From Fusobacterium mortiferum ATCC 9817 (GTDB lineage: Bacteria > Fusobacteriota > Fusobacteriia > Fusobacteriales > Fusobacteriaceae), in contig NZ_GL987991.1 of assembly GCF_000158195.2 (NCBI RefSeq), positions 1-50,928 of the forward strand: a stretch of DNA of 50,928 nt. The letters run 5' to 3'. The position numbers were made by a program, and so were the translations under genes. Position 1 is the first letter of the stretch. Each line of letters starts with the position of its first letter. The notes beneath the pieces are model-generated. The model was given only the letters and a program-made list of their open reading frames with translations. It was not told where the DNA came from and did no database searches. Of the stretch, positions 33,407 through 41,367 are shown in pieces.

Positions 33407-34546
33407 ATGAAAAAAGCGATAGTAAATGGAGAGTTGTTTATAGGAAATAGATTCTATAAAGATAGAGTATTAGTATTTGAAAATGAAAAAATAGTAGATA
33501 TATTAGATGCAAGTGAATTAGAGAAAGAGTACGGAAATATTGAAGTTATAGATGCTAAGGGGTGCTATGTTACTCCTGGATTTATAGATTTACAACTGAA
33601 TGGTTGTGGTGGAGTACTGTTTAATGATGATATTAGTGAGAAAACATTAGAGATTATGTATAAAACAAATTTAAAATTTGGTTGTACATCATTTACTCCT
33701 ACTCTTATTACTACAAGTGATGAAAATATATTAAAAGCTATATCTCTAGTGGAAAATATAGATAAAGAAAAATATGGAGTAATAGGTTTACATATAGAGG
33801 GACCATATATCAATGTAGAAAAGAAAGGAATACATAATCCAAAATTTATAAGAGCAGCTGAAGATAAGATTATAGATAGAATAATAGAAGCTGGAAAGGA
33901 AAATGTAAGGATAATTACTTTAGCTCCAGAAAAAACTGATAAAAAAGTAATTTCAAAACTTTATAAAGCTGGAATCAATGTAGCTTTAGGACATACTAAT
34001 GGGACTTATGAGGAGTTAAAAGAAAAAGAGGGGTATGGAGTAACTTTAGCTACGCATCTATATAATGGAATGTCATCGTTTAACCATAGAAATCCAGGAG
34101 CAGTGGGAACTATATTTGATAGTGATATCTGTGCCGGTATAATAGTTGATGGTTTCCATTGTCATTACTCAGCTATAAAGTCAGCTATAAAAATTATGGG
34201 AGAGAGATTATTTTTAGTGACAGATGCTGTTTCTCCAGTTGGAACTGATATGGAATACTTCTATTTTGAAGGAAATAAGGTATATTATAAAGATGGAAAA
34301 TGTTTTGGAGAGGATGGAACACTTGGTGGTTCTGCATTAACTATGGATATGGGAGTAAAAAACTTAGTAAAACATTGTGATATTACATTGGAAGAAGCTA
34401 TAAGAATGGCTACTTTATATCCAGCTAAAGCTGTAAAGATAGATAATAGATATGGAAAACTTCAACCGGATTATTTTGCTGATATAGTTTTCCTAGATAA
34501 ACATTTGAATTTGAAGAAGGTAATTGCTAAGGGAATAGAATATTAA
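33407..34546 (+). CDS. nagA: N-acetylglucosamine-6-phosphate deacetylase
   Basis: Metal-dependent amidohydrolase giving glucosamine-6-P for NagB. GFIDLQLNGCGGVLFND carries the HxN-like metal region (here QLNGCGG as in other NagA). GLHIEGPYINVEKKGIHNP, ALGHTNGTYEE, THLYNGMSSFNHRNPG and LVTDAVSPVG with the catalytic aspartate are all present. 379 residues. AGGAGG site at 33398-33403. Followed by a strong bidirectional terminator. Confidence 0.96.
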   Translation: MKKAIVNGELFIGNRFYKDRVLVFENEKIVDILDASELEKEYGNIEVIDAKGCYVTPGFIDLQLNGCGGVLFNDDISEKTLEIMYKTNLKFGCTSFTPTLITTSDENILKAISLVENIDKEKYGVIGLHIEGPYINVEKKGIHNPKFIRAAEDKIIDRIIEAGKENVRIITLAPEKTDKKVISKLYKAGINVALGHTNGTYEELKEKEGYGVTLATHLYNGMSSFNHRNPGAVGTIFDSDICAGIIVDGFHCHYSAIKSAIKIMGERLFLVTDAVSPVGTDMEYFYFEGNKVYYKDGKCFGEDGTLGGSALTMDMGVKNLVKHCDITLEEAIRMATLYPAKAVKIDNRYGKLQPDYFADIVFLDKHLNLKKVIAKGIEY

Positions 34547-34580
34547 AATAAGGGAGCAAAGGCTCCCTATTTTAAGTTTT
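34545..34580. terminator. Bidirectional terminator between nagA and esterase
   Basis: AAAATAAGGGAGC and GCTCCCTATTTT pair with one bulged A and an AAAG loop; T runs exist on both strands, serving the convergent genes. Confidence 0.9.
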
Positions 34581-35541
34581 CTTTTATAAATTTATCTACT
34601 ATATCTAATATATCCTCTTGCCAAAAAGGTGCTCCACCATGGTCAGCTCCATCTAATTGATAAAATTCTACAATTTTGTTTTCTTCTTTTAATTTATCGT
34701 AAAGTAATACACTTTGACCAAAAGGAACTAGACGGTCTTTATTTCCATGAATAATAAGAAATGGCGGAAGATATTTTTCTTTAGATATGTGATTCATTAC
34801 TACAGTGGGATAAACTTTTTCTAGATTTTCTAATACATTTACTTTACCAATAAGTTCTCCTTCGGGAGAGCTAGGAGAGATATGGTCCTGAATTGAAGGT
34901 TCGAAATTCATTTTTGAAATATCAGTTGGTCCATAAAAATCTATAATAGCTTTAATATCTAATTGACTATCTTCATCATTATATTCCTTTTCATTTAAAG
35001 TTGCTCCTACCATTGCAGCAGTATGTCCTCCCGAAGAATCCCCCCATACAACAACTTTATCTTTATCTACTCCATATTTTTCAGAGTTTTTTAGCATATA
35101 ACGAATAGCCGTTTTAGTATCTTTAATTTGGGCTGGAAATATAGCTATGTCTGATGAACGGTATTCTACAATTGCTATAATATAACCTTTTTCTGCCATT
35201 CTTGATAATTGTCCAACTCCCATTCCTAGATTTTGTTTTCTCCAGGCTGAACCTTGAATATATATTATAAGAGGGTATTTCTCTTTGTTTTTTTCACTTG
35301 GTTCAAAACTAGGGTAGAGAATATTAAGATGTAAAGGGGTATTATCCTTTATGGTATATACTACATTTTCTAAGCTAATAGATTTTATATCTTCTTTCGC
35401 TTTGATTACTTTCATTCCCTTACTTTTCTTTTCACTTTTAGGAAATGATACATAATCTAAATTTTTTGGTGGAATTATATTGTCAGATAAAGAATTAAAA
35501 AATATTGTCATAAGTAATGCTCCTATTATTAATTTATTCAT
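34567..35541 (-). CDS. Exported alpha/beta-hydrolase (esterase/lipase-like)
   Basis: 324-residue hydrolase of the BD-FAE / esterase-lipase branch. The N-terminus (LIIGALLMTIFFNSLS) is a signal peptide. LIIYIQGSAWRKQN stands where most members have HGGAW, so the oxyanion hole is atypical (QGS). The nucleophile elbow is GDSSGGH with S169. The acid and histidine lie in HGNKDRLVPF and DGADHGGAPFW. Substrate unknown; acetylated glycans are common for this group. Start ATG at 35541 behind CTCCTT complement. Single gene. Confidence 0.85.
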   Translation of the reverse strand: MNKLIIGALLMTIFFNSLSDNIIPPKNLDYVSFPKSEKKSKGMKVIKAKEDIKSISLENVVYTIKDNTPLHLNILYPSFEPSEKNKEKYPLIIYIQGSAWRKQNLGMGVGQLSRMAEKGYIIAIVEYRSSDIAIFPAQIKDTKTAIRYMLKNSEKYGVDKDKVVVWGDSSGGHTAAMVGATLNEKEYNDEDSQLDIKAIIDFYGPTDISKMNFEPSIQDHISPSSPEGELIGKVNVLENLEKVYPTVVMNHISKEKYLPPFLIIHGNKDRLVPFGQSVLLYDKLKEENKIVEFYQLDGADHGGAPFWQEDILDIVDKFIKENLK

Positions 35542-35553
35542 TATTTTCTCCTT

Positions 35554-35582
35554 GTATAATGTATTTAAGTTAATAAAGGCAA
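35554..35582 (-). promoter_or_regulatory. Promoter of the esterase gene
   Basis: On the minus strand TTGCCT (35582-35577), 17 bases, TTATAC (35559-35554). Confidence 0.55.
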
Positions 35583-35602
35583 CCTATAATCCTTTTTAAT
35601 CT

Positions 35603-35621
35603 TTATACACTTGGTGTATAA
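35603..35621. promoter_or_regulatory. Perfect palindrome, candidate operator
   Basis: TTATACAC-TTG-GTGTATAA is an exact 8-bp inverted repeat, about 21 bases upstream of the esterase -35 and just left of the IS110 remnant. Regulator unknown. Confidence 0.5.
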
Positions 35622-35635
35622 TATATTTAATTAGA

Positions 35636-36327
35636 TAGAGTGACACCGTTTCCTCCTTGAGATTTAATCTCGTACTTGAAAGAGTGGTGCCTCTTTCTGT
35701 TTAACTGTTTACGAATGAGTTAGATGTTGACCAGTTTCTGGTACTTCGTATTTTTCACAAGGTAGTAACGTTTCTCAGATAAGAGGTCTTTATCTTTGAT
35801 TTATTCCTTGAGGTGATTTTATGTTTTATTTAGGTATTGACATTGGTAAAAATACTCATGTCGCTTCTCTTATTGATGATAAGAAAAAGGTTATTTTTAA
35901 AGCTTTTTCTTTTTCAAATTCTATTGATGGAGCCAACTCGCTTCTTGAAAAATTATCTCCCTTTATTCAATCTTTAGAAATCGGTATGGAAGCTACTGGA
36001 CATTACTGGCTTTCTATTTATTCTTTTCTCGTTGAAAAAAACCTTTCTGTCCATGTTATCAATCCTATTCAGACTGATGGTTGGCGTAACGGTATCGAAA
36101 TTCGTAAAAGAAAAACTGATATCATTGATTCTATCCTAATTGCTGACCTCCTAAGATATGGAGATTTTCTTGAAACTAGTCTTTCTAATGAAGACTACTT
36201 ATCTTTAAGAAATCTTACTCGCTTTAGAAGTTATCTTATCTCTTCTGTCAGTGATTTAAAGCGAAAAACAATTGCTGTATTAGACCAAGTTTTTCCAGAA
36301 TATGCGAGCTCTTTTAGTAATATCTTT
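35636..36327 (+). mobile_element. Truncated IS110-family element (left end plus 5' half of transposase)
   Basis: Contains the noncoding left end and about 170 codons of an IS110 DEDD transposase. The rest of the transposase, the C-terminal serine domain and the right end are missing. At about 36322-36331 the sequence switches to a reversed ubiD-like gene, with a few bases of microhomology (ATCTTTTG). The left boundary is approximate. Confidence 0.8.
35641..35820 (+). ncRNA. Candidate bridge RNA region of the IS110 remnant
   Basis: IS110 elements encode a bridge RNA of about 180 nt in the noncoding end before the transposase. This 180-base stretch has a series of hairpins: GAGA-TTTAA-TCTC (35659-35671), GAAAGAG-TGGTGC-CTCTTTC (35678-35697), ACCAG-TTT-CTGGT (35730-35742) and GATAA/TTATC (35778-35794). 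Position, length and structure fit; the binding loops were not resolved. Confidence 0.55.
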
Positions 36328-36339
36328 TGTTTCTATTAA
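35821..36339 (+). pseudogene. IS110-family transposase, N-terminal half
   Basis: The RuvC-like DEDD domain is visible: YLGIDIGKNTH with D7, GMEATGHYW with E57, and RKTDIIDSILIADLLRYG with D100 and D103. Family transposases are about 400 residues with a C-terminal transposase_20 domain carrying a catalytic serine. Here only 172 codons remain and the last few (CFY) come from the flanking gene, so the product cannot transpose. GAGGTGATTTT before ATG 35821 is the typical IS110 binding site. Confidence 0.88.
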
Positions 36340-36399
36340 CTCTTCTGAATTATTTTTTAAAATCTCGAGAGCACTTCTCAAATCTCTTATTTTTACCAT
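36328..36399 (-). pseudogene. 5' remnant of a UbiD-family decarboxylase gene
   Basis: On the minus strand ATG at 36399, with AAGGTGAT upstream, starts KIRDLRSALEILKNN followed by SEELIET. This matches the beginning of UbiD-type decarboxylases (DLRSALE..., EELIET). After about 24 codons it runs into the IS110 transposase. The remaining ~450 codons are gone. The divergent LysR gene at 36510 probably regulated it. Confidence 0.65.
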
Positions 36400-36509
36400 T
36401 TTATCACCTTTTATTCTTGATATATATATTATAGATAAAATAGATTAGAAAATCAATTCTTAATATGCTATAATATATTCCAAAAAGGAATATATAGAAG
36501 GGAGAAAAA

Positions 36510-37379
36510 ATGACGTTTGAACAATTAAAATATTTTGTTACATTAGTTGAGGGAGAAAACTTTTTAGAAGTAGCAGAAAAACTGTATATTTCTCAGTCCT
36601 CACTTTCTAAACAGATAAAAAAACTTGAAGAAGAATTAGAAGTATCATTATTAGATAGAAGTGGAAGAAAAGCTAAATTAACAGAAGGTGGAGAATTTTT
36701 TTACTTAGAAGCAAAAAAATTATTATTAGAATATGAAAAACTTTTAGAAAATATAAAACCATATAAAAAGAAAAATATATTATCTATAGGAGTACTTCCT
36801 ATTTTAAGCCAATATAATTTAAATTTATTATTTCAGAATTTTAAAAGTATATATCCAGATATAGAATTAATTATTGATGAACAAGAAGAGAATTTATTGA
36901 AAGAAAATATTCTAAATAAAAAATATGATTTTGTAATTTCTAGAGATTTATTTGAAAAAAATTTAATAAAATGTGAAACAATAGCTAAAGATGAGATAGT
37001 GGCTGTGTATTCATCATCTCATATTTTAACTCAAGATAAGTTTATAAACTTCAGTCAATTAAAAAAAGAAAAAATATTAACAATGAATAATTATACAACT
37101 GTATATAAAAAAATAATGTTATTATCTCAAAAGATAGGAGTGGACTTAAATATTGTTAGAACAGGGAGAATAGAGAGTTTAGTAGATTATATAAAGATAG
37201 AAGATGCAGTAGCGCTCATTCCATTTAAAAGTTTGAATATATTTAAAAAAGATGGTTTGGATTTTCTTCCAATTGTACCTTCGATAGATTTAGATGTTTT
37301 TCTAATAAAAAATAAAGATACTCATTATTCTGAAAGTATGAAGATATTCCATAACTTTGTTAAAAATTATTTAAAATAA
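36510..37379 (+). CDS. LysR-family transcriptional regulator
   Basis: 289 residues. The N-terminal winged helix reads MTFEQLKYFVTLVEGENFLE followed by VAEKLYISQSSLSKQIKKLE, the standard LysR motif. The C-terminal ~200 residues are the periplasmic-binding-like effector domain (ILSIGVLPILSQYNLNLLF onward). It is divergent from the truncated ubiD-like gene, which is the usual target arrangement, so it may now be an orphan regulator. Effector unknown. GAAGGGAG precedes the ATG. Confidence 0.92.
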   Translation: MTFEQLKYFVTLVEGENFLEVAEKLYISQSSLSKQIKKLEEELEVSLLDRSGRKAKLTEGGEFFYLEAKKLLLEYEKLLENIKPYKKKNILSIGVLPILSQYNLNLLFQNFKSIYPDIELIIDEQEENLLKENILNKKYDFVISRDLFEKNLIKCETIAKDEIVAVYSSSHILTQDKFINFSQLKKEKILTMNNYTTVYKKIMLLSQKIGVDLNIVRTGRIESLVDYIKIEDAVALIPFKSLNIFKKDGLDFLPIVPSIDLDVFLIKNKDTHYSESMKIFHNFVKNYLK

Positions 37380-37400
37380 CTTTTATTTCATTATTTAAAA

Positions 37401-37442
37401 TAATCAAACCACATATAATGTTAATTATATGTGGTTTGATTA
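37401..37442. repeat. Perfect 19-bp inverted repeat
   Basis: TAATCAAACCACATATAAT, GTTA, then its exact complement. There is no T run on either side, so it is not a standard terminator. It lies between the convergent LysR and recombinase genes. The remaining bases of 37380-37608 are AT-rich with no visible gene. Confidence 0.85.
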
Positions 37443-37608
37443 ATTGTTAAATAATTATTTAATTTAAAATTACTTTTATATTATTTTAATTTTTATAATT
37501 TTATATTTTTAAAACAAAGGTTAATATAAATTTACAGATAAAGGAAAAATACAATAAAACTCTAAATATTTTATTACATTTTATAATTAAATTTATCTGA
37601 CTTATTTA

Positions 37609-38586
37609 TTATAATTTTTCTAAGTCAGGGAGTTTTTCTAAAACTCTCTTTTCCAACACAGATTTAGCGTTGATATATATCTCTGTAACTCTTGTATCAG
37701 AATGTCCAAGAAAATCTCTTATCTCTAAAATATCTGCTCCATTCAATGAAAGCTCTGTTGCCACAGCATGACGTATATTATGTGGGCTAATATCTTTCCC
37801 TATAATTTTTCCGAAATTTTGTATTATATCATAAAGAGTTCTATATGATAGTTTTGTATTTTTTTCAATAGAGCTATTAAATATGTATTGCTCCTCTATA
37901 TTTTCATCAGAGATAGAAAAAAACATCTGTTTATATTTTTTATACTCCAATAGTTTTTCTACTAATGTTGGATATATAGATTTGTACTGCTCCTTACCAC
38001 TTTTTGTTTCTTCTAATTTTATAAAATAATTCCCCTCTCTATTGAGTAGATGTTTAAATTTTAAATTTATTAATTCAGAACTTCTCATACCAGTATAAAA
38101 AAGAGTATATAGTATAGTTATGTTTCTATACTCTTTTTCCCCTTTGATAGTATATTGTCCTATAATTTTTTTTATATCTTCAGCAGAAAGTTTTAATACA
38201 TTATCAATATTTCTAGACACTTTAAATAGCTCTACATATTTAAATGGATTAGGATATCCATTTTTTTCCATCTCCTTATATAGAGATTTTAAAGCAGAAA
38301 TAACTTTATTTACAGAAGTTTTTTTCATCTTTCTATCTTCTATAAGATGAGAGAGATAATCTTCTACATCTTGCTTCTCTATATCTTTCATTAAATCAAT
38401 AAGCTCATCTGCTCTAATATTTTCTCCCTCGTATATATATTGTAAAAAATCTTTGAGATAGAAAAGATAATCCTTTATAGTTTTTTGAGAACGATAGGTT
38501 TCAAAAATACTCTTTCTATTTTCTTTCTCTCTTTTTTTTCTACGAGGAGTATCTAATCTGGTTTCCTCTCTTTTTATGATATCCAT
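37609..38586 (-). CDS. Tyrosine recombinase (XerC/XerD-like)
   Basis: Site-specific recombinase of 325 residues. The SAM-like N-terminal core-binding domain spans about 28-110. The catalytic domain holds R168 (YTGMRSSEL), K195 (EETKSGKE), H269 and R272 (SPHNIRHAVA), H295 (LGHSD) and nucleophile Y304 (TEIYINA). All six are intact. Length and lack of arm-binding domain fit a chromosomal Xer or integron-like recombinase better than a phage integrase. A basic extension of about 25 residues precedes the core. AGGAG site before ATG. Confidence 0.88.
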   Translation of the reverse strand: MDIIKREETRLDTPRRKKREKENRKSIFETYRSQKTIKDYLFYLKDFLQYIYEGENIRADELIDLMKDIEKQDVEDYLSHLIEDRKMKKTSVNKVISALKSLYKEMEKNGYPNPFKYVELFKVSRNIDNVLKLSAEDIKKIIGQYTIKGEKEYRNITILYTLFYTGMRSSELINLKFKHLLNREGNYFIKLEETKSGKEQYKSIYPTLVEKLLEYKKYKQMFFSISDENIEEQYIFNSSIEKNTKLSYRTLYDIIQNFGKIIGKDISPHNIRHAVATELSLNGADILEIRDFLGHSDTRVTEIYINAKSVLEKRVLEKLPDLEKL

Positions 38587-38718
38587 ATTTTTTTCTCCTA
38601 AAAAGTCCTAAGATATTTTTTATAAAATACATAGTTTTAAGAAGGAATAAAAAACTTTTCGACTAAAACTATGACTGAAAATTGCAAAAAATTTTAATTT
38701 TTTGAGCAATAAGAAAAT

Positions 38719-39399
38719 TTAAATAATATCTTCTAAATTAATCTCTCTTACCTCTCCTAACTCCATATCTTTTAATTCTAATTTTCCAAAAGTTACTCTT
38801 TTAAGATAGACTACTTTATTGTTTACAGCTTCTAACATTTTTTTTACTTGATGAAATTTTCCCTCTCTAATTGTAAGCTCTATCTCCTTTTCTCCAACAA
38901 TCTTTGCTTTTGCTGGTTGAGTAATATATCCTCCTATATCTACTCCCTCTTCTAATTTTTTAATCTCCACTTCTCCTATCTCTTTTTCTAATTTAGCATA
39001 GTAAGTTTTATCTACGTGCTTTTTTGGAGATAGTAAAGAATGTCCTAATTTACCATCATTAGTAAATAGTAGCAACCCTTCAGTATCTTTATCTAGTCTA
39101 CCTACTGGGGCTAAATCTTTTTTTATTACCCATTCTGGAAGTAACTCCATTACAGTTTTTTCTTTAGGGTCTTCAGTGGCAGTAATATATCCACCTTTTT
39201 TATTCATTATATAATATCTAAACTCTTTATATTCTAATTTATTCCCATCATACTCTATTTTATCTATACTCTCTTTTATATTAGCCTGTGGATTTTTTAC
39301 TATAATATCATTTACTCTTATTTTTCCATTGTCTAAAAGTTTTTTTACCTCTCTTCTACTTCCCAATCCACACTCTGTTAAAAATTTATCTAATCTCAT
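38719..39399 (-). CDS. 16S/23S rRNA pseudouridine synthase, RsuA/RluB family
   Basis: Converts a uridine in rRNA to pseudouridine. The N-terminal S4 RNA-binding domain starts MRLDKFLTECGLGSRREVKK. The catalytic block is PVGRLDKDTEGLLLFTNDG with its aspartate. VDKTYYAKLEKEIGE and IREGKFHQVKKMLEAVNNKV follow. I chose ATG at 39399; the in-frame TTG at 39411 lies inside the GGAGG binding site. 226 residues, close to RsuA (231). The exact rRNA target cannot be told. Confidence 0.9.
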   Translation of the reverse strand: MRLDKFLTECGLGSRREVKKLLDNGKIRVNDIIVKNPQANIKESIDKIEYDGNKLEYKEFRYYIMNKKGGYITATEDPKEKTVMELLPEWVIKKDLAPVGRLDKDTEGLLLFTNDGKLGHSLLSPKKHVDKTYYAKLEKEIGEVEIKKLEEGVDIGGYITQPAKAKIVGEKEIELTIREGKFHQVKKMLEAVNNKVVYLKRVTFGKLELKDMELGEVREINLEDII

Positions 39400-39515
39400 T
39401 TTATCCTCCAAAAATTATTCTTACTTAAATATTACCATATATTAAAAGAAGTTTCAAATTTACTTTTATAGAAGTAAATGTTATAATTAGATATCAACAA
39501 TAAAAGGAGCAAAAT

Positions 39516-40064
39516 ATGTTAGATTTTAAAAAGATAGATGAGATGATAGAATTAATAGAAGATAGTATAATTCCAGAGGGATATAGTAACAATGAATTTT
39601 TTATAGAGTTTTTTAAGGTGGTACAACTGATACCTCTATCTAAATATCTTAGAACAAAAGGAAAGGATAGTAAGCTTCCTAAAATAATGAATTCTAAAAA
39701 AGCTGGAGAGATACTTATTGCCACTCAAAAAGATGATGAGATAAAACTTTATTTAAAAAGAAAGGGATATTCAGAGATACCAGAATTAGATTATAAGTCT
39801 ATAATGTTGCTTAGAAAAACTGATTTATACAGTAACTGGAATAAAGTGATAGCTTTTTTAGAGGGAAAGGGAACGGTAGGAGAGATTAACCAATCTACAA
39901 GAAAGGCTCTTTTACCTCAAGAGATAGAGATGTTGGAAAATTATATTAGGTCTTCTCTTTCTATTGATGAAAAGGAATTAAACTGGTTACTTAACAAAAT
40001 AAAAAAAGTAGAAGAAGATAAGAGTATAGCTAAAGCTTTAAAAAAATTAGTAAATAATTTATAA
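39516..40064 (+). CDS. Uncharacterised 182-residue protein
   Basis: Not recognised. Highly charged, mostly helical, no signal peptide or membrane segment, so probably cytoplasmic. The region LSKYLRTKGKDSKLPKIMNS and IRSSLSIDEKELNWLLNKIK may form a helical bundle. AAAGGAG is 6 bases before ATG, the frame uses the local codon preference, and a terminator follows. It is therefore a real gene. No neighbour suggests a role. Confidence 0.7.
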   Translation: MLDFKKIDEMIELIEDSIIPEGYSNNEFFIEFFKVVQLIPLSKYLRTKGKDSKLPKIMNSKKAGEILIATQKDDEIKLYLKRKGYSEIPELDYKSIMLLRKTDLYSNWNKVIAFLEGKGTVGEINQSTRKALLPQEIEMLENYIRSSLSIDEKELNWLLNKIKKVEEDKSIAKALKKLVNNL

Positions 40065-40065
40065 T

Positions 40066-40175
40066 ATAAAAACCTCAAGATTAATTTCTTGAGGTTTTAT
40101 TATAATACTGGATAGTATATTAGCTAGGTGGCTCTTCAAAGAACAAACTTATCTTTATGACACTCTATCCTAGTT
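40066..40175 (-). ncRNA. Possible small RNA or 3' UTR on the minus strand
   Basis: Minus-strand sequence between GGATAG (40170-40165) and CTATCC (40115-40110) is closed by that 6-bp helix, holds an AAAGA/TCTTT hairpin and exposes GAGCCACCTAGC, which is complementary to ribosome binding sites. The terminator at 40068-40098 ends it. No convincing promoter, so it may be part of the cupin mRNA. The rest of 40105-40312 is AT-rich without a gene. Confidence 0.3.
40068..40104. terminator. Bidirectional terminator
   Basis: AAAACCTCAAGA and TCTTGAGGTTTT form a 12-bp perfect stem with T-rich tails on both strands, serving the 39516 gene and the minus-strand transcript from the cupin side. Confidence 0.85.
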
Positions 40176-40312
40176 TTAATATAATCTGAAATTTTAACTC
40201 TTCATTCTAAAATTTAAACTCTAAAATTTTAAAACTCAGAAATTAAAGTTTAAGACTTAATCTCTATTCTATCACTTGGAGTAGCCTCTTTAAATTCTTT
40301 TTTGTTAATTTA

Positions 40313-40645
40313 TTACATTACTATTGTAAGTAACATTTTAAATTTATCTAAAGCATATACAGAATGAGGTTCTTTAGCTGGCATTAGAATATAATCTCCC
40401 TCTTTAAGATTATGTTCCATTCCATTTAAAATAATTTTTCCATTTCCTTCTAAGCAAGTAACAAATACATCTCCAGGAGCTGTATGAGTAGAAATCTCTT
40501 TTCCTTTATCAAAAGCAAATAAAATCATTGTAACTCCTTGATTTTTTGCTAATATAAGTTGTTCTACAGAATTTTCTTTATAATCTATTTGAGATTTTAA
40601 AGTTAAAGATTTTGAATCCTCTATATTTTTTATGATATTACTCAT
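40313..40645 (-). CDS. Small cupin-domain protein
   Basis: 110-residue single-domain cupin. GKEISTHTAPGDVFVTCLEG is cupin motif 1, with two histidine-like ligands reduced to H in STH. EGDYILMPAKEPHSVYAL is motif 2 with the PxxxPH histidine. Such small cupins bind metals or small ligands; the reaction is unknown. It has a CRP/FNR-type palindrome upstream (40712-40725), suggesting control by an HcpR-like redox/nitrosative-stress regulator. GGAGGT site before the ATG. Confidence 0.85.
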   Translation of the reverse strand: MSNIIKNIEDSKSLTLKSQIDYKENSVEQLILAKNQGVTMILFAFDKGKEISTHTAPGDVFVTCLEGNGKIILNGMEHNLKEGDYILMPAKEPHSVYALDKFKMLLTIVM

Positions 40646-40711
40646 TATTGTTTACCTCCAAATTTAACTTTTTATCTAAATAAATAATATCATAATTATA
40701 GATATATTTCA

Positions 40712-40725
40712 GTAACATATGTTAC
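40712..40725. promoter_or_regulatory. GTAAC-ATAT-GTTAC palindrome, HcpR-like operator
   Basis: Exact palindrome GTAACATATGTTAC. The GTAACnnnnGTTAC pattern is described for HcpR, a CRP/FNR-family regulator of nitrosative stress. On the minus strand a TATTAT at 40689-40684 would put the site about 41 bases upstream of the start of transcription, the class II activator position. Regulator identity is inferred from the motif. Confidence 0.6.
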
Positions 40726-40764
40726 CAACTAAGAGGATTATGAAAAAACAAATAATTAAAGTTA

Positions 40765-40812
40765 AAAATAAAGAGCAAGTATAGCTTAACTCACCTGCTC
40801 TCTTTATTTTTC
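40765..40812 (-). terminator. Terminator after nitroreductase
   Basis: AAAAATAAAGAGCA and TGCTCTCTTTATTTTT form a long stem with a two-base bulge and about 18 bases of loop; the minus-strand tail is T-rich. Confidence 0.7.
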
Positions 40813-40849
40813 AATTTTTATCACTTTTAGATTTTTAAAAATTTATTTT

Positions 40850-41356
40850 TTACCATTTATTGTAGTGTACTTTACTCATATCCATATCTTTTTCTGTATA
40901 AGCAGGTCTTTCTTCTGCTGGGTAGCCTAATGATATTAAATTACTAATATAGATATCTTCTGGTATTTCTAAAATCTCTCTGATATTATCATGACAAGGT
41001 TTTCCATTAGCATCAAATTTTCCTTTAGTTTGTAACCAACAAGACCCAAGCCCTAACTCATGAGCTTTTAGTTGAATAATTGTACTAGCTATACAAGCAT
41101 CATCTTCTCCTGTTGGATATTCATGCCACACTGTCAATATCATAAGAGGAGCATTTTCAGCAAATTGAGCTCCACTTTCTTTAGAATGAGCTAATTTTTT
41201 TATTTTTTCCTTATCAGTAACAACTATAAACTCGTATGGTCTTCCATTTTTTCCACTTGGAGATACAACAGCTGTTTTCATAAGTTCTTCAATAACTTCT
41301 TTTTCTAATTCTCTGTCTTGATATTTTCTGATACTTCTTCTTGTTAAAAAATCCAT
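40850..41356 (-). CDS. Nitroreductase-family flavoprotein
   Basis: FMN-dependent NAD(P)H oxidoreductase. FLTRRSIRKYQDRELEKEVI is the standard FMN-binding start. MKTAVVSPSGKNGRPYEFIV is the second FMN contact region. ASTIIQLKAHELGLGSCWLQ and SLGYPAEERPAY follow. 168 residues, the short nitroreductase form. It lies next to the cupin gene with the redox-type operator, so both may answer electrophile or nitrosative stress, but they are separated by a terminator. A GGAGGACTT-type site precedes ATG. Confidence 0.92.
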   Translation of the reverse strand: MDFLTRRSIRKYQDRELEKEVIEELMKTAVVSPSGKNGRPYEFIVVTDKEKIKKLAHSKESGAQFAENAPLMILTVWHEYPTGEDDACIASTIIQLKAHELGLGSCWLQTKGKFDANGKPCHDNIREILEIPEDIYISNLISLGYPAEERPAYTEKDMDMSKVHYNKW

Positions 41357-41367
41357 AGTAAGTCCTC

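Noticed and set aside
37609-38586. Prophage integrase for the lysis region
   Set aside because: It is separated by about 6 kb of housekeeping genes including nfo and lacks an arm-binding domain, so a Xer-like role fits better.
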